A stretch of 64,000 nucleotides of DNA from positions 44,248,434 through 44,312,433 of the forward strand of contig NC_012871.2 of the NCBI RefSeq assembly GCF_000003195.3, in the 5' to 3' direction. The notes below the pieces were generated by a model. The model was given only the letters and a program-made list of their open reading frames with translations. It did not search any database and was not told where the DNA came from. Positions 23,295 to 32,523 of this stretch are shown here, piece after piece. The DNA is from Sorghum bicolor. Taxonomy: Eukaryota; Streptophyta; Magnoliopsida; Poales; Poaceae. Within the stretch, counting starts at the first letter, position 1; every line of letters starts with the position of its first letter. The translations under genes and the position numbers were made by a program.

Positions 23295-23368
23295 AATTTA
23301 TAGGAGGAAGGGGGGACAGGGTGGGCACCCTCAGTAGGTGGGTGGGCGCCCACCTCTGGTGCCCATCC
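23295..23368 (-). promoter_or_regulatory. Candidate internal promoter of the env-position ORF
   Basis: On the minus strand a pair of GC-rich motifs (GGTGGGCGCCCACC and GGGTGCCCACCC) is followed within 20 bp by TATAAATT (23302-23295). A purine-rich leader then runs about 320 bp to the ATG. The combination recalls the LTR promoters of the same families, although there the GC pair is about 120 bp from the TATA box. Confidence 0.45.
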
Positions 23369-23909
23369 TGGCTACAACTTTTCTATTCCCTCCTTTGCTT
23401 AACTCCTACACAAAATAATAGTTCATGGGTGGTGGTTGGTTGGTGGAGAAGTGTTGGTGGATCAAATAATGTGATGGGATGTATGTGAGGTGTGGTGTAT
23501 GACATGTGGGACCCAAGGAGTGTGGGTCATGCTTCTAGAAGGTTGCTATAATTAAATGTAATGCAGGAAAATCTATGAGAATTGAAACTTATTGAAAAAA
23601 GATCATGGAAAAATATTTTTGTGCCTCCATAATAATTAATAAATGTGGGTTGTTACACACCATAAATATTATTTATTTGGGGCTTTTGATTATTATAATA
23701 ATGCTATGAATAAATGTGACTAATGGAAGAATTAAATATGAGAGAATTAATGATGCGGATAAATACCGATTTACCTCTCGGGGAGGGTTTGGGATTTTTA
23801 GGTCGCCCAAGCTGGACCTCCAAATCTTTTAATCTTCTGAATTCCCCTCCTCTGGAGACGGTGTCTCCCGTGGTTCTTCTTCATGTACTTCCTTCACTGT
23901 AGAGTCTCT

Positions 23910-24494
23910 CTATGGTCTGGGCTTGAATGTGAAGTGTTCTTCCTTTTCGTTTATGTTGAACTTGATTTCTCCCTTCCCGACATCGATGTGGGCATTAGCA
24001 GTGCTCAGAAATGGCCTTCCAAGGATAATAGACACTTTTGAGTCGGGATTCATGTCCAATACTACGAAGTCTACTGGCACAAGGAAAACTCTGAGCTTGA
24101 CTGGAATGTTTTCGGCGATGCCCAATGGGTGTCGAACTGATTGATCTGCTAGTTGTAGGCACATTGATGTTGGTTCTAGGGTCATATGCTCAAGCTTCTT
24201 GTAGACTGATGCTGGCATCACACTGACACTTGCTCCGAGATCACAAAGTGCATTGTTGAAGTGTTGGTTTCCGATCGAGCAATCAATAGTGGGGCATCCT
24301 GGATCCTTCTTCTTCCTTGGTGGTTTATTGAGGATGGCGGCACTACATTCTTCTGTCAGCTTGATAACCTCAGTGGTGGGCAGTGGTCTCTGCTTGTTAA
24401 GAATATCTTTGATGTACTTTGCATATGTGGGTACCTGTATGGCATCAAGCAGAGGTATGTTGACATATAATTTCTGAATGACCTCTACAAACAT
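23910..24494 (-). CDS. Protease-region ORF of element I (truncated upstream)
   Basis: The 194-codon minus-strand frame begins FVEVIQKLYVNIPLLDAIQ, the usual Athila linker between Gag and protease. It continues SLTEECS-like residues, a basic KPPRKKKDPG stretch, CDLGASVSVMP (Asp at about residue 85; DLG instead of DTG) and ILGRPFLSTANA. The Met at 24494 is the first after a longer open stretch that runs into the junction near 24528, so the true start is lost. The C-terminus KEEHFTFKPRP is natural-looking. No RT follows; a spacer and the env-position ORF come next. Confidence 0.8.
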   Translation of the reverse strand: MFVEVIQKLYVNIPLLDAIQVPTYAKYIKDILNKQRPLPTTEVIKLTEECSAAILNKPPRKKKDPGCPTIDCSIGNQHFNNALCDLGASVSVMPASVYKKLEHMTLEPTSMCLQLADQSVRHPLGIAENIPVKLRVFLVPVDFVVLDMNPDSKVSIILGRPFLSTANAHIDVGKGEIKFNINEKEEHFTFKPRP

Positions 24495-24527
24495 ACCAAA
24501 CTGCGTCCTGTTCGGGCAAGAGAAGGT

Positions 24528-25470
24528 CCTACGTCCACCGGGGGGGGGGAGTTTGTATTATTCTGCACCTAAGTGCTTGTACAGGGGTGAATACAAGCGT
24601 GGTATGGATGGAGATGGAGTGACTTCGCTCTGCTACGTATGGCTTGTGTGTTGTGTTGTATCGTGTTGTCCTCTATCCGCTCCTGGGTCTCCCCTTTTAT
24701 AGTTCCAAGGAGAGACCTAGGGTACATGTATAGACGTCAGAGTAGGGGTCGATAGAGGTATGGCGTGCTGACCTACTCGAGGCCTCCGTACCGGCGTGGT
24801 CTCGAGCCATCTTGTCTTGGTAGCTTGATGATGATTACGTGTGCCCCTGTATCCCGCTCTGTGCGTCGTCCTGGACTGGTTTATTTGTTGCACGCTTGTA
24901 CGTCGCGGCAGCAGCTGCGTCGGAGTGGTTGAAGTGCTGTCACTCGTCACCCGACCATTCCCTAGGAAGGAAACGTGCCTACTCGAGGGTCGGATGCCGT
25001 GTAACGCCTCGCTAGCCTGAGCGCTGACTTTGGGCGTCTCGAGGGGGGTCTTGATTAGACGTTCCGACCCACTTTCTGCGTCCTGCCACGTTCTGGCTCG
25101 TTTGGTGGGGAAGCCTGCAAAAAGAATGACAGGACGGGTGCCTGTTCCCTATCACGCTTCCCGTGACTAGCGGGTTAGGTGGGAACACAGCAGGCGCATG
25201 AAATGCCCTGGTTCCCGTGCCCGCGTCAGGCGGTGGGCGGCGTCCTTGCGCTCGACGCCTTCTGATTCGCTCGAGCTTGTTTCCGTATTCGACGGTAGCC
25301 GGCGCTCGAGCCCTGATCGATTCGTAGGACGCTCTTTCCGTGTTCGAGACTATGGCCGTCGAGGACCGTGCGTCTAACTGGGTAGGGCGTTGAGTTGGAG
25401 GCCTCGACTTGCGTACGGATATTCTTGTCATGTACATCAGTTAGGGTACCCCTTACTGATATCCTCGACA
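24528..25470 (-). repeat. 3' LTR of element E, outer end truncated
   Basis: This matches about 61195-62139 at roughly 95% by eye and ends GATATCCTCGACA beside the polypurine tract. The first ~95 bp of the 5' LTR copy (61097-61190) have no counterpart; instead the sequence enters element I. A run of about ten G starts at 24540. A TATA box (TATAAAAG, minus, 24694-24701) is conserved. Confidence 0.85.
24694..24701 (-). promoter_or_regulatory. TATA box in E 3' LTR
   Basis: TATAAAAG on the minus strand in the context GGAACTATAAAAGGGGAGA, identical to the 5' LTR copy at 61364. Confidence 0.7.
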
Positions 25471-25486
25471 GTAGCCCCCGAGTCTC
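25471..25486 (-). promoter_or_regulatory. Polypurine tract of element E
   Basis: On the minus strand GAGACTCGGGGGCTAC directly precedes TGTCGAGG of the 3' LTR, a form typical of grass Tat elements. Confidence 0.8.
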
Positions 25487-26272
25487 CATTTGTGCGCTTG
25501 TGCTCAAGTGGAGGCTATATTTTTGTGGTCGAGTTTCCGTGGGGGCGCGCGAGCGACCCCGCGGGGGTAGCCCCCAAGTCCTTGGAGGAGTTTTTGACTC
25601 CTTCAAGGGTTGTGTTACCTGGTCTGCGGAAACGCTCTCGATGTCCATCATGAGGCTGGGCTGAAAAACGGGATTGGTTCGTTTCGCGCAAGGGTCGCAA
25701 CGTACTCCCGGTGGAGCGAGCGTCATCTCCCCCAGACTGAGCTCCTAGCGGGTAATCCAAGTGAGAACCCGTGCCCCGTTCGAGGGGGTCGGCTGCAGCC
25801 CGGAGGCGTTCTCATAAAGCGGGGTTGATATGATCGGGGATGCTGGCCTCGTTCGATAGAGTCCAGTGGCTCGATGCCTCCCTTCGGGGGGATTCCTCTC
25901 GACCATCTCGACCTTGCCTTGGATATCCCCATTGAATTCTCGAGGCAGGCCTCGACTTTCGACCACTCGCTGGGCATCCCTGACTCTGGTACTCGAGATC
26001 GGCTGTCGAACCCATTCGGTGGGTCAGCCTACGACCTCTCGAGATTTTAGTCATAACAAACGCGTACCTTGGCTTACGAAGGAAGGAAGAGGCCGTGGCG
26101 GTTCGCCTTTTTTGCCCGTTGGGCGTGCCATTTCAGGCGGGAGCCGTTGCGACACTGTATTGGCGCGGAATTCACAGCGTCCCGTCTGTGAGGAAAAAAA
26201 AGACCGTTAGGCGGCGCATTTATGGGAGGAGTTACCGTATCTATCGGATCTGTCCGTTGGCGGATTGCCGTC
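25487..26272. other. E 3'-UTR region, non-coding, very rich in TCGA
   Basis: No credible ORF for the element strand. TCGA occurs about ten times in 25801-26050, against about one expected. It separates the polypurine tract from the antisense gene promoter. Confidence 0.7.
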
Positions 26273-26280
26273 TATATATG
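26273..26280 (+). promoter_or_regulatory. TATA box of the antisense gene in E
   Basis: TATATATG in GTCTATATATGCCCCG is followed by a C/T-rich leader and the ATG about 125 bp later. It points opposite to the retrotransposon. Confidence 0.6.
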
Positions 26281-26404
26281 CCCCGTGATCTCATTGCCGT
26301 CGCTCCTTCTGCCTTCTGCATTTGTCCTTGCCCCAACTTCCTTGCCATCTCTCACACGCGCGCACCCTCGAGTAGTAGCGAGTTCGCCTTTCTCCCACCC
26401 AAGA

Positions 26405-27681
26405 ATGCCTGTGAGACTCATCGCCGCTGACGACTGGCGCCCATCATCGATGATGGAGCACCAGCTGTTGGAGCTTGAGAGGGAGGGACTCTTACGCCCC
26501 CGCACGTCGTCGTCGCGGCCGGAGTGGATCGCGCCGGCGGCGGACCATCGGGAGCCAAGGCCGCCCACGGGCTATGTGGTCTCCTTCGCCAAATTACACC
26601 GCCACGGCCTGGGCGCTCCTCCGAGTCGCTTCATGCGGGCGCTCTGCCACTACTACGGGGTGGAGCTCCAGCATTTCTCTCCAAACGTCGTCACCGCTGC
26701 GGCGGTCTTTGCCGCGGTGTGTGAGGGCTACTTGGGGATGATGCCCCACTGGGATTTGTGGCTCCATCTGTACTGGGGCGAGCTCTTCAACGCCCCTGGT
26801 GGAAGCACAGGAGTAAGGAAGCCGGTTCGAGCTGGGTGCCTCAACCTGGTGCTCAAGACTGGCAAGTCGGAGAGGCCGCGTGAGTACATCCCGGTGGGGT
26901 TGACGTCGAACCATGCCGGATGGGCCTCCTAATGGTTTTACTTGCGGAACGACGACAACCTCCTCCCGGCCTACACTGGGCGTCTGATCTCGGAGTGTCC
27001 CGAGCACAGGAAGTATGGCGTCGTCCAAGTTCACCAGTCGTGGCTCGACCCCCTCCTCGATGCCTTGAAGAAACTACGCGAGGAAGGCCTGACCGCCGCT
27101 CTCATCCTCTCAGCCGTCCATCATCGGAGGGTTCTCCCGTTGATGTCTCGGCCGTTGAGGATGGACGAGATGGGTCTCGGCATTTCGTCCCGGGATCTCG
27201 AGGCGTGCCGGATGTCCAACGAGGCTCCGACGGATGATGAGGTCGCGGCCCGGGTCAGGGCAGCTGTCGCTGGTGACTTCCAGCCGGAGCATGTCAATGG
27301 CTTCCCTATGAGGCCTGATGAGGGATTGATTGACTTGGTGAGTTCCCCTTTCGCTTATGGCTTCGATTCCGGATTTTCTTCGATCCTTCTTAAAGTTTGC
27401 CCTTGGTCGTGCAGGGATTGATTGATGTTCGATCCTCGAGGCCTCCAGTGAAGGAGGATGAGGTCGACCGTGACAAGCGGTGAGAGTCCGCGGAAAAGCA
27501 GAAGTCCGCGGTGGACTTAAAAAAGAAGAAAGAGAAGGAAAAGAATCTCGAGCGCCAAGCGCTGGAGACACGCAGAGCTGTGGTAGAACCTCCTAAGTGT
27601 TTGGGCCCACCGACACCTGTCATTGTCCCAAGGACCTCTGACGCTGATGCCGGGGATCCTCCCACTCTAGAAGTCCGATGA
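26405..27681 (+). pseudogene. Antisense additional ORF of element E (Transposase_28/gypsy-type family), with an intron
   Basis: Read opposite to the element, the frame starts MPVRLIAADDWRPSS and contains RPEWIAPAADHREPRP, GYVVSFAKLHRHGLGAPPSR, FMRALCHYYGVELQHFSPN and VCEGYLGMMPHWDLWLHLYW. These match the plant family recalled as putative gypsy type transposon (Pfam PF04195), known as an extra antisense ORF in Tat elements. A TAA at 26930-26932 interrupts it. At 27338-27414 a GT-AG intron fits exactly at a codon boundary. The second exon continues in frame with a TGA at 27481-27483, then a Lys/Glu-rich coiled-coil-like stretch, and stops at 27679-27681. Function is unknown. Confidence 0.78.
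27338..27414 (+). other. Probable intron in the antisense ORF
   Basis: Donor GTGAGT at 27338 and acceptor TGGTCGTGCAG ending at 27414 bound 77 bp. Without splicing the frame shifts into a stop at 27421; with splicing it gains a charged C-terminal region. Confidence 0.65.
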
Positions 27682-27731
27682 GCATCTCAGGACGCTCATT
27701 CCACCGCTACCTGGGGGGTATCAAACAAGCT

Positions 27732-30700
27732 TGTCTTGACCACCAGCGATGGTCAATTAACGAAAATTTCTTCTTCTCACCCTTACAGGATAGCAAGTGG
27801 CCACCTTAACACCAGGATCACTCGTTGCGAAGACATTGCAGTATCACAGACGACACAAGACCAAAATAATATTTCAGTGTAAAACAGCGGAAGTATTACA
27901 TAACTTAATTTACAAAAGGAGTTCTCCCAAATAGTAGAGTGTTATTACAAGCTAGGTCCAGCGGAGCAATTTAAACTTTAGCACAGAGATTACAAATTTA
28001 CAGACCCTGCCCATGTGTCACGCTCACTCTTCTTCGTCGTCAATCTCGACGACGGTCACGCAACAGGGTCCGAAACATGTCGGCTCCTGAGCTTCACCTG
28101 CAACAGGGGTTATAAAACCCTGAGTACGGGAGTACTCAATAAGACTTACCCGGCGGAAAAAGAGAAGAAATTAGGAATGCAGGCTTGGGGTAGACAAGGG
28201 GTGGCTGAGCAAGGAGCCAAAGTGTTTTGCTAAAAGCTTACTAATAGTGCATCCTTACTTTCAAGTTTTACCCGCGAATTCCTCTCCTCAAGAGGTCGAG
28301 GAGTTCGAGGACAGTCTATCAAGTTGCTTCTCACAGACAAGTCTGTAAGTTCCTAGTCCTTAATCAAAGTATTATCTATTCAACGGCCATAGCTTCATGT
28401 CACTCTGAGTCCGGGAATTGGGATCCGAACCTCATGAGACATTTCTCCCTTTCTCATTTTATCACTTAGTTGCATATTTATCTACGATGAGGGTCGAAGG
28501 AATTGAGTCTCCCAATCGGGGAGCAACGACGATTCGAATCGCTTAGCAATCCAGCTGGAGTTCCTAACCACCCGACATATGTAGAACCAAATCTTGCATA
28601 TGTCAACCCAAATCAAGCTCTCCCCAAATTTGACTAGGTTCGCGGCACCCGAGAGCACAGTACTCCATCCTACAGCCGATCTAGATATTTTCCGGACATC
28701 TCAGATCCGTAAGGTGGGTACACACTACTCTCGCCATCGCTCCACGCCCAGTGCGCGAGTAGCTGTTCGCATCGAGGGATCACAAGACCGGGCTTACCGA
28801 GGGCAAGTGGCTAGTACTATAAATTCTCAACCCAGCATGCCATCAACGGACTGGTCCTTAACCGACACAGTTGGAGACACTACTTTAAGACTCCATTCTT
28901 AAAGCAAGTCCACCGACCGGTCTCAAATTGAAACATCATTGATCATAAGTGTATTCCACAACAACCCTTCAAACTTTCTTGTTTGAAAACCTATCTAGTA
29001 GCCGGGCTAAGCATCACTACGCAGTTTTTAAAATAAAACAGGTGCCAAGGACAAGATAACAAATATCAAGGTAGTAAATGTAGCAAGTAGGTTAACCCAA
29101 TTCTCAACTATCTAATGCAGCATTTTCAATTCATAAGTGATAAAGGATTTAAAACATTCAAGGAGGGGTTAATGCATCCGGGGCTTGCCTTGGTTGCAGA
29201 GCTGAGAGGGTTCCTCGGAGACTTCCCAAGTCTCGGATCCTACTTCCTCGAACGGAGCACCAACCTCGGGGTTCGGTTCAACGGTCGCTCCTTCGGTCAC
29301 GTGCACTATACGGAAAATGATGGATGCTCATGATATGCGTATGATAGATATATAAGAAGGACCAAATCAAGTACAATTGGCCTTCTTGGTGCAACACAGA
29401 CTAACTAAAAAGTAAAGTTGTTTATCAACTTAGTGTCTTTACCCAAGAGGTTGCATCTGCAAACTAAGACTCCTCTTAATTCATAATTATCCTAAATTAA
29501 CTAATTATTAATCCTATTTACCTTAATTAATTCTTAATTAATTATTAATGACAGCAATTAAGCATTAATGCCAAACAATAGTCAAATGCCAAAGTTCATT
29601 TAGGTTAATGACCTTAGGTCATCACACAATCCCAAAATCACTCAAACCCTAATTATGAGGATTTAACTAATTATTATCTAATTATTCTAGAATTATTATT
29701 TAATTAGTAAAGAAGGGTTTAATAATATTTTATTCCAACATTATCCAAATGCCACCAAATTTTGTGTGGAGCCAGGGAATAATATTCAGAGGCACCCCAC
29801 AAATTTTGGTGATTTTTGGACATATCAATAAATTATTAAAATTCATAGAAGTTTTATTCACTAAATAAAGAGGCAATTTTTATACACTTGCAAACTACTA
29901 GAAAATAGAACCTAATATTTTTCTTGTGTTCTACTTATTTCATAGAACCTATACAAAAAATTTTCATAATTTTTGGATCAGTACATAATTTATTACACAA
30001 AATCAAACATAAAGTACTTTTAAATCGAAAAGGAAAAAGGAAAACAAACTGCAACCGGGAGAGGCCCAGCCAAAAGGCCCGCAGGCCGGCCCATCCAGGC
30101 GCTGCGCGCGCCCTCGCCTCCACTCAGGCGTCGCTGACAGCGGGCCCCCGCTGTCAGCTTCGCCTTCAAGCTCCGGCCGGCCGAATCGACGGCGCGATCG
30201 AGTCATCCGCGCCATCATCGCCCCTCGCGACTCGCTGGTCGCGTTCTCCACTTCATGGCGCACCTCTGGACCCCCTAAACACTCGCTCTCCCCTAGTCTA
30301 GCTTCCACGGCCACGGGCGCGGCGGACGGCAACCTCGGCCGAGCAAACGCCGGCCACTTCGAGCAAGTAGAACGCGAATTAGGTAGCGCATAAGCATCGG
30401 TGGCTCACCGCGATCTCAGCGAAGCAAACGACGGCGGTGGAGGAGCTCGGAGCAGGCCTAGCCGCGGTGAGGTGCTCGCGGCGGCGCTTCGGCCGGAGTC
30501 GGGAGAGAAGCGGCTCAGTTGCGAGCTAGGAGGGGCTAGCGCTTGCGCTCAGGGGCGCAATTGATAGCGGAGCTCAGGGCGGTGCTGCTGGTGTGCTTAG
30601 GCGGCTCGAAAAGGGAGTGGGCACGACGAATTTCGAGGGCGACGAAGTTCACCGGCGTCGGGCGCGAGGGAAACAAATGGAGCATGCCGGCCGGTGGAGA

Positions 30701-31620
30701 GGCTTAAATCGCGAACGGAAGAGATGCCCGGCTTCCACGTCGCCAGGCGACGCAGGCAAGCAAGCAGGCTGCGTGCCTGCACGCGCGCACGTGGCGCTGC
30801 GCGCGCGCCGGCCGTGCTGGACAGGGGGCTGGTGATCCTCATCGGATCACTGTAGCAACCCCTATCCTCTCCTTTCTGTCCCTTTGCAAATTTCGGCCAA
30901 AATTTGAACTGAAGCCAAATTTCCACCAAAATGAAAGTTGTTAAGCTACAAATCATATTTTGGTGACCAAGGCTAAATCTGAGTGGAAATTGGTTAATTT
31001 GGCCAAACAGTTTGAATTTCAAAACTCCATTCAAGGAAATTCAAATTTTTGAATTGGGGCAGATCAGAATTTCCAAAATTACTTTTGATTTTCCATAACA
31101 ACTTGAAAAACTCCCAACATTAAAGTTGTTCAACTTTTTGAGCTCTACAACTTTCATGTTGGTCACTTTTCAAAATTCCAAATAGATTTTGAATTGGGGA
31201 TTCAAATTGGAAAAGGGGGCACTTTCTGGAAATCTGTATTTTCAAAATTACTTTGGATTTTGTATTGAAACTTCAAAAACTCAAAACACCAAAGTTGTAC
31301 ATCTTGACAAGATCTACAACTTCGCTTTTGAACTCAACCTCAAATTTTGTTTGGTTTTTAAATTGTGCAAAAGGGGGCAATTCTAGGGTTCAAAAATCAG
31401 GGTTCCCCCCCTAATCTTTCGGAAATCTTTCACCCTAGGGTTTTAGCAACCAACACAAGCATCAATACACAATATAATCTCACTTTAGATCCCTAAGCAC
31501 AAGCAACCAAAGTAAACTTGTTTTAAGTTGGTGCATCAAATTGTGCTTAACAAATATGCTGTGCAATGCTGATGATGACATGATCCAAATTTTAGTAACC
31601 GTAACATCGGGGATGTAACA
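27732..31620 (-). repeat. 3' LTR of element K (about 3.9 kb)
   Basis: In plus sense it opens TGTCTTGACC and closes GGATGTAACA; on the minus strand TGTTACATCCCCGATG to GGTCAAGACA. The inner edge is fixed by the polypurine tract, the outer edge by the TG end and by where the E antisense gene stops. The length suits Tekay elements. Parts around 28500-29250 resemble 62170-62930 (L). ORFs inside look incidental. Confidence 0.8.
30925..31322. repeat. Three diverged hairpin units in the K LTR
   Basis: Near 30925-30972, 31114-31162 and 31292-31322 the sequence forms inverted repeats built on AAAGTTGT and ACAACTTT. The second has arms CCAACATTAAAGTTGT and ACAACTTTCATGTTGG. The third is an almost perfect 15-bp stem. 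They sit in a fuzzy tandem repeat of about 150-170 bp. Confidence 0.65.
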
Positions 31621-31635
31621 GCCCTTCCCCCTTAA
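31621..31635 (-). promoter_or_regulatory. Polypurine tract of element K
   Basis: On the minus strand TTAAGGGGGAAGGGC directly precedes TGTTACATCC of the LTR. Confidence 0.85.
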
Positions 31636-31821
31636 AGAAATCTCGTCCCCGAGATTTAAAACCTTAGGGTACGTAATGGAAAAGGAAAATTGTCAAACTC
31701 TTTCCTCTTCAACTTTTTCATACAACCAGAAGCTGGGGAAGACTACACAATTATAGACACGTATGTACATTAAGTGCATGGCTTTGGCTACCCTTTTCCT
31801 CCACTCGATTACACTTCTTAT

Positions 31822-32520
31822 TTATTGGATATTGTCTGGAAGAGAAGCATGGAACTCGGGAAAATTCTCCATTAGATAATCTTCAGATTCCCATGTGGCT
31901 TCTTCTTCAGAGTGCTGGCTCCATTGCACCTTGTACCATTTGGTAGTTGTCCTTCGAGTAACTCTATTCCTTTGGTCCAACACTCGGATAGGATATTCCG
32001 CATAAGTCAGATCTGGTTCAAGTTCCACATCTTCAATATCTTGCACCCGATCTGGTACTCGAAGACACTTTTTCAGTTGAGACACATGAAATACATTGTG
32101 TACCCCGGATAATCGTTCGGGCAGTTTAAGGCGGTAAGCTACCTGTCCACACCGGTCAATGATTGGAAATGGACCAATGTAACGGGGCGCTAACTTGCCT
32201 TTAACGCTAAAATGATTTACTCCCTTCATTGGGGATACTTTCAAATACACATGGTCACCCTTGGCGAACCATAATGGTCGACGTCTTTTATCGGCATAGC
32301 TTTTCTGTCAGGACTGAGCAATCTTCAAGTTATTTTGAATTTGTTTAACTTTGTTCTCAGTCTCTTTTACTAAGTCAACCCCGAAGAACCATCTTTCTCA
32401 GGGTTTCGACCAGTGTAACGGAGTTCGACATTGACGGCCATATAGTGTCTCAAAGGGAGCCATCTTGATACTCTCTTGGTAGCTATTGTTGTAAGAAAAC
32501 TCTGCTAGAGGCAAGCAATC
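31822..32520 (-). pseudogene. K integrase C-terminus and chromodomain
   Basis: The 142-codon frame 31822-32250 reads LKVSPMKGVNHFSVKGKLAP and RYIGPFPIIDRCG (GPF motif), then HVSQLKKC, and a chromodomain with EYPIRVLDQRNRVTRR, KWYKVQWSQHSEEEATWE and ENFPEF. Chromodomains of this group guide integration to marked chromatin. Between 32251 and 32520 the same frame holds several stops but still shows FSYNNSYQESIKMAPFE and YGRQCRTPL of integrase. It is in the same frame as the pol ORF upstream. Confidence 0.88.
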
Positions 32521-32523
32521 ATC

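Larger units (their letters stand above)
18405..24527 (-). mobile_element. Element I: Athila-like element with env-position ORF, 5' half deleted
   Basis: A minus-strand element begins at 18405 beside candidate duplication TTCAT (18400-18404). In element order it holds a protease (23910-24494), an untranslated gap, an ORF in the env-like position (21417-22973), a polypurine-like hairpin, two copies of the 3'-UTR hairpin module, a polypurine tract and a 3' LTR. Gag, primer binding site and 5' LTR are missing because the sequence switches near 24528 to the LTR of element E. RT and integrase are absent between protease and env-position ORF, so it was non-autonomous before the truncation. Confidence 0.85.

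Noticed and set aside
25012..26210. Many overlapping ORFs of 70-166 codons in the E 3' LTR and UTR, repeated at 61511-62165
   Set aside because: They are in LTR or UTR on both strands at once, the result of high GC. The paired copies differ by stops and changes without coding pattern.
30003..31034. ORFs of 109-145 codons in the K LTR
   Set aside because: Inside a 3.9 kb LTR, with low-complexity translations on both strands.
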